Shown here piece after piece: positions 8,248 through 16,770 of a stretch of DNA of 64,000 nucleotides (its first letter is position 1; each line of letters starts with the position of its first letter). The stretch is from NCBI RefSeq assembly GCF_900230185.1, contig NZ_OCSR01000002.1:3224001-3288000 (forward strand), written 5' to 3'. Both the position numbers and the translations under genes were made by a program. The notes under the pieces are model-generated. The model had not been told where the DNA came from, did not search any database, and saw nothing but the letters and a program-made list of their open reading frames with translations. This DNA comes from Burkholderia sp. OK233. GTDB taxonomy: Bacteria; Pseudomonadota; Gammaproteobacteria; Burkholderiales; Burkholderiaceae.

Positions 8248-8511
8248 TCAGGAATGCTGTTCGTCGATCTTGCCGCCCATCTTCTGGCAGGTTCCTTTCG
8301 GCACGGTCTTGAAGTCGCCTTTGTCGTGGTCGACCTTGGCCTCACCGGCGCAGCCGTGTACACCGGTCTTGCTCGCGCAGTCGTTCTGACCGGCCTTGGC
8401 GATGCCAAAGCACTGAACCTTCTCGTCGGCATGCGCGGCGCTGATGCCGGTGGCCGCGAGTCCTGCGAGGGCCGCGGCGATCAATGCCGGCCGGCTAAGT
8501 TTCGAGTTCAA
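8248..8511 (-). CDS. DUF2282 bufferin-type precursor peptide (BufA1-like), secreted
   Basis: The 87-residue product has an N-terminal Sec signal (SRPALIAAALAGLAATG, cleavage near AHA-DE) and a mature part with four cysteines at 34, 45, 54 and 75 in the DUF2282 pattern KVQCFGIAKAGQNDC, GVHGCAG and PKGTC. The start is decided by the ribosome site: AGGAG lies seven bases before TTG 8511, while the upstream ATG 8556 has none. Bufferins are ribosomally made, modified by the neighbouring MNIO enzyme, and sequester copper in the periplasm. The copper genes directly upstream support that role here. Modification is inferred, not visible. Confidence 0.85.
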   Translation of the reverse strand: MNSKLSRPALIAAALAGLAATGISAAHADEKVQCFGIAKAGQNDCASKTGVHGCAGEAKVDHDKGDFKTVPKGTCQKMGGKIDEQHS

Positions 8512-8680
8512 ATCGCTTCTCCTGAGTAAGTGGCGGTGGATCGCTCGCCGCGCCATTTCAACTGTCGCTTCGCTATGGGCTGCTTCGGGGCCGAGGCGGT
8601 GCGCCTGATTCGCAGCGCCGGGGCCCGCCGGGGCCATGTGTAAGCCGATTTTAAGCCTGCCGCATTAATTATCCGGCATG

Positions 8681-9130
8681 TTACTGGCTCATCGTACTCG
8701 CGCTTTTCACGGCACAGGAGGCGGTGACTTTCTCGCCGTCGCTGAACGAGAACGTCAGCGGGATCGTCGTGCCGATCTTGAGCGGCTGTTTCGGATGCTC
8801 CAGCATCACGTGATAGTTGCCCGGTGCAAAGACGAGCGAGCCGTGCGCGGGCACCGCTACCTGATCGACCATCGTCATCGAAGACGTGCTGCCCTGACTT
8901 TGCGTCTGATGCAGCATGGCCATGCCGAAAGCAGCAGTGCTGATGCCGACGAGATTGACCGGTTGATCACCCGTATTACTGGCCTTGAAATAGCCACCCG
9001 ATGGCAGGTCGCCCGGCAACGCGCGAATCCAGCAGTCCGATACGCTTGCGGTTGCCGTGGCACCTGCGAAGGTCTGAACGGATGAACCGCACAGCAAGAC
9101 GGCGAGTAGAAGTTTGCGCGGTGTCTTCAT
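8681..9130 (-). CDS. PCu(A)C-type periplasmic copper chaperone
   Basis: The 149-residue exported protein has a signal peptide (LLLAVLLCGSSVQTFAG) and one PCu(A)C domain. The copper motif H-X10-M-X21-H-X-M is exact: His74, Met85, His107 and Met109. Such proteins bind Cu(I) in the periplasm and can deliver it to cytochrome oxidase or other targets. It lies 36 bases after the PepSY gene and is probably cotranscribed with it. It precedes the bufferin cassette on the same strand, so delivery and buffering of copper seem to be combined. Confidence 0.92.
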   Translation of the reverse strand: MKTPRKLLLAVLLCGSSVQTFAGATATASVSDCWIRALPGDLPSGGYFKASNTGDQPVNLVGISTAAFGMAMLHQTQSQGSTSSMTMVDQVAVPAHGSLVFAPGNYHVMLEHPKQPLKIGTTIPLTFSFSDGEKVTASCAVKSASTMSQ

Positions 9131-9166
9131 GATGTGCTCCTTGGTTTTGTCAGCGGGAATGAAGCG

Positions 9167-10660
9167 TTAAGCAGGTTGCCGCGTCGCGCGGCCAAAAATC
9201 GTGCGGTCGGCGAGCCACACCGCGAGCAGCGTGGCGCCCATCAATGGAAAGACGATGCCGAGCAGAACGAGACCGGTTTTCCAGCCACGCATCGGCGGCG
9301 CGGCGCGCTCGCGCGAGGGTGCGCCGAACGAGCGCTGCGGCCGACGTTTCCACCACATCACGCAGCCGGTCACGGCCATTGTCGCGAGCCCAAGCGAAAT
9401 TGCGGCGCAGAGGATCTGATTGGCGATACCGAAATAGCGACCCATATGCAACGACGTGCCGTACGACACGGCCTTCGACACCGCGCCGTAGTCGCCGTAA
9501 CGGATGTCTTTCAGCACCGTGCCGCTGTATTGGTCGATGTACAGCGTGCGCTCGTCTTTCGGGTCGGCGGGAAAGTACGAGACGGTGTAGACGCCCGTAG
9601 TGGAGGTGGGTAACACGATGTCGTAACCGCTCTGGACACCGAGCGATGCGACGAGGGCGACGATGCGTCCGAGCGGCAGCGCTTGCACCGCGTGTGCGTG
9701 GGCGGATTGCGGCACCGGCGTGTTGCCGACGGCCCATGGCGTGAGCGGCAACGGCAGATCGTCCATCACCATGCCCGGCATCGAGTCCATGTTCGCCTGG
9801 TGCGCGCCGTGTCCGTCGTGGGCCGATTGCGTTTCGGCGCCAGTGTCTGCAGTACCCGCATGCTGATCAGCGCGCACGCCTGACAGCGCAGAACGCAACG
9901 GCAAGCCGCCCCACGAACCCGGCGGCGCGCCAAGATTGGCGGCGGTCGCGAGCGCCTTGAACTGCTTACCCCACGAGCCTGTCCACGGCAGACCGCTCAG
10001 CACGAAGATGAGCGCACCGAGCGCGAGCCAGATACCCATCACGGCGTGAAGATTCTTCCAAAGCGCGCGTCCTTGCAGTGAAAAACGAGGCACCAACGCC
10101 GCGCGTGCGGTGGTCTTCTCGCGCGGCCACCAGAGCGCGATGCCGGTGCCGATCATCACCAGCGTCCAGCACGCGGCCAACTCCATCAGCAATTCGCCTG
10201 GTTTGCCGAGCAGCAGTTTGCGGTGAAGCATGCGATCCACCTGCATGAAGCGGCGCTCGACGCTCAGCGTGCCCAATACTTCGCCGCTGTATGGGTTCAG
10301 ATAGACGCTCTGCTTCTCGCCGTCGGCGAGGCGAAAGGTGAACTCGGTGCTGCGGTCCGGAGCACTCGCGATGGGCGCCGTCACCGCCCGCGCATCGGCC
10401 GGCATTGCCGCGCGGGCTTTGGCAAGCAATGCGTCTTCAGTCAGCCTGGGCGTGGCTTGCGGTTCGACGATCAGGCGTTGTGGGTAAAGCAGTGGCTCGA
10501 TTTGCGGCTGGAAGCAATACAGCGTGCCGGTGATCGCAAGCACCACCAGAAACGGCATCACAAAGAGGCCCGCGTAAAAGTGCCAGCGCCAGAGCGTCCG
10601 GTAGCCGGCGTTCGCGGCGCCAGTTGCCGAGGTCGCGCGTTGGGCGGTGGTGGTGGACAT
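9167..10660 (-). CDS. PepSY-domain membrane protein with His/Met-rich periplasmic insert
   Basis: The 497-residue protein has PepSY-family features: an N-terminal helix after LWRWHFYAGLFVMPFLVV, a PepSY segment with VYLNPYSGEVLGTL, HRKLLLG before another helix, and a second PepSY-like YIDQYSGTVLKDI. Four transmembrane helices are apparent. Such proteins accompany TonB receptors for iron or copper and may reduce or transfer the metal at the inner membrane. A loop at about residues 270-300 is rich in His and Met (HDGHGAHQ, MDSMPGMVMDD), which suits copper. AGGAGG precedes ATG 10660. The TonB receptor gene is 114 bases upstream on the same strand. Confidence 0.85.
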   Translation of the reverse strand: MSTTTAQRATSATGAANAGYRTLWRWHFYAGLFVMPFLVVLAITGTLYCFQPQIEPLLYPQRLIVEPQATPRLTEDALLAKARAAMPADARAVTAPIASAPDRSTEFTFRLADGEKQSVYLNPYSGEVLGTLSVERRFMQVDRMLHRKLLLGKPGELLMELAACWTLVMIGTGIALWWPREKTTARAALVPRFSLQGRALWKNLHAVMGIWLALGALIFVLSGLPWTGSWGKQFKALATAANLGAPPGSWGGLPLRSALSGVRADQHAGTADTGAETQSAHDGHGAHQANMDSMPGMVMDDLPLPLTPWAVGNTPVPQSAHAHAVQALPLGRIVALVASLGVQSGYDIVLPTSTTGVYTVSYFPADPKDERTLYIDQYSGTVLKDIRYGDYGAVSKAVSYGTSLHMGRYFGIANQILCAAISLGLATMAVTGCVMWWKRRPQRSFGAPSRERAAPPMRGWKTGLVLLGIVFPLMGATLLAVWLADRTIFGRATRQPA

Positions 10661-10774
10661 TCAATCCTCCTGAAGCAAAAAATGGGTCGATCGGTTTGCG
10701 CAGCGATACATGCGCTGGTTGGCAATTCGCGAGTGCACCGGGCGAGCACAAACCGGCGCATGCCAATCGCGTGT

Positions 10775-13171
10775 TCACATACGCAACTTCGCTTCGACGT
10801 AAAACGTGCGGCCCGGATACGGGTGGTAGACGAAATAGCGCGCGTCGAACAGGTTATCGACGCCGATGCCCACTTCACTTAACTTGGTCGGCTTGAACGT
10901 GAACTTCGCGTCCGCCACCGTGTACGAGCTGGTGCCGCCGAATACATCGGGGTTCGTGTCGGTATTGGTGAGCGTGTTGTATTGGCGGCCGGAGTAGCGT
11001 GCGGCGAGCGTGAGCGCCGCGCGTTCGTCGATGTGATACGTCGCGGCGAGATTTACGCGCCACAGCGGAATCCGATAGAAGTACTTGCCGACGGTCGCCG
11101 GGTTCTGCGCATTCGCAATGATCTTCGACTGCGTGTACGCCACACTCGCCAGCAGATCGAGACCGCGTACGAATACATCCTGTCCCGAGTAGCTCGTTTC
11201 GACGCCACGCGAACGCACCTTGCCGATGTTCTGGAAATTCGTCACGTTCGGAATCACGGTCGTATCGGTCTGACTGAAGATCGTGTTCTTCACGTCGTCC
11301 TGAAACAGCGAGAAGCGGAACACGCCATTCCAGTGCGCCCATTCAGCGGTCAACTCTTTCGAGAGATCGTCTTCGGGCTTCAGGTTCGGATTGTTGTTGA
11401 TGATCGACGAGCCGTTGATTTGCCCCTGGAACATCTCGCCCACCGTCGGAAATCGATAGGCGCGGCCGATGGAAGCGCGCAAGCTCAGATCGTCGGTGAC
11501 ATCGAACGACAACGAGGCTTTCGGCGAAAAATGATGCTGGTTCGCGTCGCTGTACGGGAAGGCCTTGCCGGGCAGTGCCTGCGAGCCGCCATAGGCTTGC
11601 CAGTCTTCGTACCGTACGCCGTAGACCAGCTTCCAGCGCGGCAGAAAGTGCCATGCATCCTGTGCGTACAGCGCCTGAGTCTGCGTCTTGCCCTTGAATG
11701 CATTGGCAAACGACGTCGCCGCGCCGTCGCGCCAGTTCAGCGTGTTGTAGCTCTCGTTGTCGAGGAAATAGTTGTCGTAGTGATAGCCGAAGCTCAGCGC
11801 GTGACTCGTCAGGCCCGCTTGCGGCGTGACCGGTGTGTAGGTGGTGCGCAGATCGAGCGTTTTCCAGCCGGTGCCGTCGCCAAAGATCACCGTGCCGGGG
11901 CCGTTGCCCGGCGCACCCGAATTCGCGGTCCGCGCCACGCTGTTGCCTACGTCGTAGTACGAAGCGATCGCTTCGCCGTTCCAGCCGGTGGCGTTGCGGG
12001 TCTTCAGCGTGAGCCCGTATAGCCAGTTCTCGCTGTGGCCGAGACTCGGCGCGAGAGCGGCAGCCGGAATCGTGTACTCGTAGCCGCCTACCGCGACCTT
12101 GCCGCTGTAGACCGGGTTGCCGTTCGCATCGCGCAGAAAACTCGACGTCGCGCTGTTATAGGTCTGGTGCCAGTAGCCGAGCGTGAAGGCGGCCTGCAGT
12201 GTCGGCGTGAAGTCGTACTGCATCTTCAGCTTGAACTGGTCCTGCACCGTGTGTTCGATCCCTTCACCGTTCACACCGAGCACCGCGGTCGGCGTATTGG
12301 TCTGGTTGTTGTAGAAGGTCGCGCCGGTCACCGGCGTGTCACCGGCTTTCGCGGGCGTGCCCGACTTGGCCAGCGTGGCGAATTGCAGCGGCTGGCTCGT
12401 GTTTTCCAAGTGATTCACGCCCAGAAAATACGAGAACTTTCCGATCCGGTCGCCGATCGACGCGCTAGCCTCGCTGCCGTTGAAATTCTGATTCACACCG
12501 AACAGGCTGAAGTGCTGGGTGAAGGCTTTAACATCCGCGTCCGCTTCGAACTTCTTCGGCATGCGGGTGCTGATGAGTACCGTGGCGCCTAGCGAGTTGC
12601 CCGGATAGAGCGCGGAAAACGGTCCGTAGATCACGTCGACTTGCTGGATCTCGTCGGGAAACACCATCGACCAGCGCGGCGGAAACGAATAACTGTTGCC
12701 GAGCAGATTGCTGAGCAGCAGGCCGTCCGCGTAGACGAGACCGCGTGCGCTCTGCGTATTGCTGGTGCCGCGCACGGCGATGATCGAGTTCAGATCGCCG
12801 ATAAAGCGCTTGCGCACCGCAAGGTTCGGCATGTACTTCAACACGTCTTCGGTATTGACGACGTTCCAGTTGTCGAACTGTTCGTGCGTCACGGTCTCGA
12901 CCGAGGCCGGCAGGTTCGGGTCGACGGTACGCGGGGTGGCGACGGCATTGGCATTGGCGGTGACGCTAACAGCAGGCAGCGTGGCGTCGGCGGACGCGCT
13001 ATCCGCGTGAGCCGGGGAGGCGATAAGTGCCGGTGCGAACGCCGGAACTAACGCAGAAAAATACGCAGGGAAATACGCAGGGAGATACGACAGCGGCCGC
13101 CGGCCGGATGGAATGCGCCGAGCGCCGCGCCGGGCGCAAAAGGGCAGCCTTCGCAGAGCGAAGTTGAGCAT
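10775..13171 (-). CDS. TonB-dependent outer membrane receptor, probable copper receptor
   Basis: The 798-residue protein has an N-terminal signal region and a plug domain (SVETVTHEQFDNWNVVNTED, IIAVRG, VDVIYGPFSALYPGNSLGA). A long beta-barrel ends with aromatic YVEAKLRM, typical of a TonB receptor. Its neighbours (DUF2946 protein upstream; PepSY, PCu(A)C and bufferin genes downstream) match the setting of OprC-type copper receptors, so copper is the likely cargo. A siderophore cannot be excluded. AAGGAAA precedes ATG 13171. The leader is unusually long and arginine-rich, with a repeated PAYF coded by a 12-base tandem repeat. Confidence 0.82.
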   Translation of the reverse strand: MLNFALRRLPFCARRGARRIPSGRRPLSYLPAYFPAYFSALVPAFAPALIASPAHADSASADATLPAVSVTANANAVATPRTVDPNLPASVETVTHEQFDNWNVVNTEDVLKYMPNLAVRKRFIGDLNSIIAVRGTSNTQSARGLVYADGLLLSNLLGNSYSFPPRWSMVFPDEIQQVDVIYGPFSALYPGNSLGATVLISTRMPKKFEADADVKAFTQHFSLFGVNQNFNGSEASASIGDRIGKFSYFLGVNHLENTSQPLQFATLAKSGTPAKAGDTPVTGATFYNNQTNTPTAVLGVNGEGIEHTVQDQFKLKMQYDFTPTLQAAFTLGYWHQTYNSATSSFLRDANGNPVYSGKVAVGGYEYTIPAAALAPSLGHSENWLYGLTLKTRNATGWNGEAIASYYDVGNSVARTANSGAPGNGPGTVIFGDGTGWKTLDLRTTYTPVTPQAGLTSHALSFGYHYDNYFLDNESYNTLNWRDGAATSFANAFKGKTQTQALYAQDAWHFLPRWKLVYGVRYEDWQAYGGSQALPGKAFPYSDANQHHFSPKASLSFDVTDDLSLRASIGRAYRFPTVGEMFQGQINGSSIINNNPNLKPEDDLSKELTAEWAHWNGVFRFSLFQDDVKNTIFSQTDTTVIPNVTNFQNIGKVRSRGVETSYSGQDVFVRGLDLLASVAYTQSKIIANAQNPATVGKYFYRIPLWRVNLAATYHIDERAALTLAARYSGRQYNTLTNTDTNPDVFGGTSSYTVADAKFTFKPTKLSEVGIGVDNLFDARYFVYHPYPGRTFYVEAKLRM
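13059..13092. repeat. Short 12-base tandem repeat in the TonB receptor leader
   Basis: AAATACGCAGGG occurs at 13059-13070 and again at 13071-13082, followed by a partial, diverged copy (AGATACGACA) from 13083. On the minus strand this codes for repeated Pro-Ala-Tyr-Phe in the signal region of the receptor. The 12-base unit keeps the reading frame whatever the copy number. Confidence 0.7.
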
Positions 13172-13254
13172 GAACGTTTCCTTGATGCATTGAACAGGCG
13201 ATCGCGCGCCCCCTCAACGAGTGCGACAAGATGCGCGATCAGGAACAACAGCGA

Positions 13255-13656
13255 TCAGGAAACGGCGGGCGGGCCTCTTGGGCGTCCGGACGGGAACGCG
13301 CCGAGCGGCGTGAAGCGGGTGGAGAGGGCGGGCGGCACAGTGCCGGCAAGCGCGAGCGCGGCCGGCGGTTCGACGGCCGCGACGCTCGGCATGGCGACGT
13401 GATGCTGGAGCAGATGGCAATAGCCGCATGCGCCGAAGGCGTCGTCGTGGCTGAGGTGGACGGGCGCCGGGTTGGCCTGCGTGGATTGGCTCACCAGGCT
13501 CTGATTGGCCGGCTGTAGCGCCGAACAGAGCGCCGCGAAGGGCTCGTTCGCGCGGTTCGATACCAGCATCTGACTCACGACCGGCGCAAACACGACAAGC
13601 CACATGGCGATCAGGCCAAGCCATGCGGTCATGCGGTTATGGGAGCGTGGAATCAT
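13255..13656 (-). CDS. DUF2946 protein (copper-locus associated)
   Basis: The 133-residue protein has an N-terminal hydrophobic signal or anchor (MTAWLGLIAMWLVVFAPVVS) and the DUF2946 signature GACGYCHLLQHH, with two Cys and two His suited to metal binding. DUF2946 genes regularly sit next to copper-type TonB receptors. Here the gene is 83 bases upstream of the receptor gene on the same strand and is probably first in the operon. The C-terminal proline-rich tail is not conserved in any pattern I recognise. The molecular role is unknown. Confidence 0.82.
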   Translation of the reverse strand: MIPRSHNRMTAWLGLIAMWLVVFAPVVSQMLVSNRANEPFAALCSALQPANQSLVSQSTQANPAPVHLSHDDAFGACGYCHLLQHHVAMPSVAAVEPPAALALAGTVPPALSTRFTPLGAFPSGRPRGPPAVS

Positions 13657-13927
13657 GGTGGTGAACGTAAAGACGCGGGCGATTCTAGCACTGCCGCGCG
13701 GTCTTTTCTCCTGTGATTCCGTCTATAGCGTCGGATTAGAAGGCCGAAACCGGCTCATTTCGGGGCGTTACAGCGTGACCGTTTCCCTTAAGCTGCATGG
13801 TAAATGTTCGGCTTTCCCTGTCGGCGCTTCGACGCCCTGCGCGGACGCGCAGATACGCGAAACGCCGGACAGGGCGCGCAAAACACGATTGACCCGGCCC
13901 GACCGCCGCCACCCGTTACCACGACTC

Positions 13928-16084
13928 ATGACTGCCACGCAGACTCGCGCATCCTCGATAACCGACATCAATCAGCAGGCGGCATTGCTCTGCAAAAGCG
14001 GGCAATTCGCCGATGCCTGGTCGTTGGTGGAGCCGATCCTCGAACCGCACGACGAGGTGGCGGAAGACGCGCGGGCCGACGCGTTGAATATTGCGGGCGC
14101 CTGCTGGTACGGCATGGGCAATCTGTCTGACGCCGAAACCTACTGGCGCCAGTGTCTGCGCGCCAAACCCGACTATGCCGAGGTTTACAGCAGTCTCGGC
14201 ATGCTGCTCAAATCGCACGGCCGCCTGTCGGCGGCCAAGGCGGTCTATCGGCAACTGGTCGCGCTGCGTCCCGGCCAGGCCGACGCGCACAACAATCTCG
14301 GCACCGTGCTCTACGGGATGGGGTACAGGGACGAGGCGGAGGCGTCGTATCGTCAGGCAGTTGCGATCCGCCCCGACTACACAGAGGCGCACTACAACCG
14401 GGCTATCGTATTGCACGAACTGCGCCGCCTGCATGAGGCGGAAGTGGCCTATCGCGAGGCGCTGATCGGGCTGCCGGAACACGCCGAGGCGCACAACAAC
14501 CTGGGCAACGTGCTGATGGAACTCGGCCGCGTTGCCGAGGCGGACGACGCGTACCGGCAGGCGCTGACCATCAAGCCCCAGTATCCCGAAGCGCTCAATA
14601 ACCTCGGCGGTGTGCTGAAGGCGACGTACCGTCTGCCCGAGGCCGAGCTGGCTTGCCGGCTCGCGCTGGCGATTCGTCCGGATTACGCGGAGGCGCACCT
14701 CAACCTCGGTGCGGTGCTGGCGGATCTCAAGCGTCTGGCCGAGGCTGAAGCGGCGTACCGGGCGGCAATCGCGCATCGCCCGGACTATGCCGAGGCGCAC
14801 TACAACCTCGGCCTCGCGCTAACCAGCCTGGAGCGTCTGCCCGAGGCCGAAATGGCTTACCGGGAAGCGATCCGCTGCCGGCCGGATATCGTTCACGCGC
14901 ACAACAACCTGGGCTGCGTGCTTCGTCAGCTCGACCGTTTGCCGGAGGCTGTCGAGGCCTTCGCACAAGCGCTCACGCTTCGTCCGGATCTGGCCGAGGC
15001 TCACTACAACGTCGGGGCCGCGCTGGCGCAACTCAAGCGGCTGCCGGAAGCCGAAGCCGCTTACCTGCGGGCGCTCGCTTTACGCCCCGATTACGGCGAC
15101 GCCAGGTTCGGTCTGGCTGTGCTGGTGCTCGGCATGGGCCGCTTCGAAGACGGCTGGCGATTGTACGAGTGCCGCTACGAACAGCCGGGTTTCGTGCATC
15201 ACAAGACGCGCGCCATGTTGAGCTGTCCGCAGTGGCAAGGCGACACGCTCGCCGGCAAGTCCTTGCTGGTCTGGCAGGAAGACGGGCTCGGCGATATGGT
15301 TCAATTCAGCCGCTATTTCGCCTTGCTCAAGGCGCAAGGGGCCGCGCATATCGCCTTTGCGTGCGTGCCTGCCTTGCACCGGCTGATGGCTACGGTGGAC
15401 GGCGTCGATGCCGTGCTCGATCACGATACGGCGTTGGCCCGCGTAGCTGCATCGACATACGACTGCTGGACGAGCCTGTTGAGCGCGCCGCTGCACTTGC
15501 GTACGGCGGTGGAGACGATTCCGCGCCCGGTCCGTCTCGCGGCCGAGCCGTCGCTCGTCGAAAAGTGGCGGCCGATGCTCGAGACCCTGCCGCCAGGCCG
15601 CAAGGTCGGGTTGGTGTGGAAAGGCAATGCGAAACACCATAACGATGCAAACCGGTCGATCCCCACGCTGGCCACGCTCGCACCGCTCTGGAGCGTGCCG
15701 GGCCTGAGCTTTGTGAGTCTGCAAAAAGGCCAGGCTGAAGACGAGGCGCAAAACCCGCCGGCCGGTCAGCCGCTGCTCGAGCTCGGCTCGGCGGTGAACG
15801 ATTTCGCGGACAGCGCAGCGATCATCGAACAACTCGATCTGGTGATCTGCGTGGACACGTCGATGGCGCATCTGGCCGCGTCGCTGGGCAAACCATGCTG
15901 GGTGATGCTGCCGGAGAAAGACATCGACTGGCGCTGGATGCACGAGCGCAGCGATTCGCCGTGGTATCCGCACACGCTGCGGCTGTTCCGCCGGGCGGCG
16001 GGTGAAGACTGGGCCATGACGGTCGAGAGAGTGAGGCAGGCGTGTGTGGAGCGGTTTGCCGTTGAGCGCGCTACTGAACTCTGA
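13928..16084 (+). CDS. TPR-repeat protein with C-terminal glycosyltransferase-like domain
   Basis: The 718-residue protein has 10-11 tandem 34-residue tetratricopeptide repeats at about 45-420, with units such as AEAHNNLGNVLMELGRVAEA and strong conservation between copies. A C-terminal domain at about 425-700 follows, with SLLVWQEDGLGDMVQFSRYF, GLVWKGNAKHHNDANRS and DLVICVDTSMAHLAASLGKP. These match the GT9/OGT-like domain often fused to TPRs in Burkholderia. It may glycosylate a protein or act on a surface polysaccharide. ATG 13928 is preferred over much longer upstream extensions that lack protein-like sequence. It lies alone, divergent from the copper operon. Confidence 0.82.
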   Translation: MTATQTRASSITDINQQAALLCKSGQFADAWSLVEPILEPHDEVAEDARADALNIAGACWYGMGNLSDAETYWRQCLRAKPDYAEVYSSLGMLLKSHGRLSAAKAVYRQLVALRPGQADAHNNLGTVLYGMGYRDEAEASYRQAVAIRPDYTEAHYNRAIVLHELRRLHEAEVAYREALIGLPEHAEAHNNLGNVLMELGRVAEADDAYRQALTIKPQYPEALNNLGGVLKATYRLPEAELACRLALAIRPDYAEAHLNLGAVLADLKRLAEAEAAYRAAIAHRPDYAEAHYNLGLALTSLERLPEAEMAYREAIRCRPDIVHAHNNLGCVLRQLDRLPEAVEAFAQALTLRPDLAEAHYNVGAALAQLKRLPEAEAAYLRALALRPDYGDARFGLAVLVLGMGRFEDGWRLYECRYEQPGFVHHKTRAMLSCPQWQGDTLAGKSLLVWQEDGLGDMVQFSRYFALLKAQGAAHIAFACVPALHRLMATVDGVDAVLDHDTALARVAASTYDCWTSLLSAPLHLRTAVETIPRPVRLAAEPSLVEKWRPMLETLPPGRKVGLVWKGNAKHHNDANRSIPTLATLAPLWSVPGLSFVSLQKGQAEDEAQNPPAGQPLLELGSAVNDFADSAAIIEQLDLVICVDTSMAHLAASLGKPCWVMLPEKDIDWRWMHERSDSPWYPHTLRLFRRAAGEDWAMTVERVRQACVERFAVERATEL

Positions 16085-16770
16085 ACTCCTCCGGATTCCT
16101 CACTTGACCCGCTGCCCACGCTTGCGGCCCGATTGCGCTGAAGCGTGGAACTGGCTCTCGGTCGCCTCGATCGCATGGCCGAGGAACTGCAGGAACATGC
16201 TCATCGCGACGGTCGTGGTCAGGTCGGAGCGTTGATAAAGGCAGCTGAACGACTTCGCACCGTCGACGGCGGCGTCAATGTGCGCTTGACGCCTGCGGAG
16301 GAGATTGCGGCGGGGGCGTGGATCGCGACGCTTGCCGGGCGTCGCTGGACTCAATTCACCGTGGCGAACGTGTATTCGCTGTCGAAAGCGACTCAACTCT
16401 ATGCGGACCTGATGTTCGAGACCGCGGGTGGTGGCGCGGTGGCGAATACGCTCGGGATCGGCGCGGCGTCAGGTGGAAGGCAGACGGTGTTTCTGAGCGG
16501 AATACATCACCTGTTCTGATTTGAGCGCGGGACGACGGAGTTGCAGTCGCGTCGTGCCGTGCCGCTTATGCGCTGCCGCTACGCGTCCGTCGACGTATTC
16601 AAGCACATCGCTGAACAGCGCGCTGCTTAAGGCTCCAAGCCGGTCCCGCGCTGATCTGACTCACTCCGATAAACAGATTAGATGGCATTGCACGCTCCTT
16701 TAGGTGCTTCCTGGCCACCTTCGAATCCTACAATAGTACCCATCACATATTGAATACGGGCGGGTTGGAA
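16085..16770. other. Decayed intergenic region with gene relics
   Basis: This stretch between the TPR gene and galB holds no intact gene that I can support. It contains a porin tail on the plus strand (listed separately). It also holds an unrecognised minus-strand frame ending near 16100 that reads like a protein fragment (SDLTTTVAMSMFLQFLGHAI). The last 90 bases before galB are lower in GC and presumably carry its promoter. Confidence 0.5.
16346..16519 (+). pseudogene. C-terminal remnant of a general porin
   Basis: About 57 residues read WTQFTVANVYSLSKATQLYA and continue to a terminal IHHLF, which is the last strands of a betaproteobacterial Gram-negative porin (compare YALSKRT and GLRHRF ends in the intact porins of this window). 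The signal peptide and the first five-sixths of the barrel are missing, and the upstream frame is not porin-like. It is a relic rather than a gene. Confidence 0.65.

Noticed and set aside
13604..13927. Longer start for the TPR-glycosyltransferase protein
   Set aside because: The added residues are not TPR-like and overlap the promoter region shared with the copper operon; ATG 13928 fits the family better.
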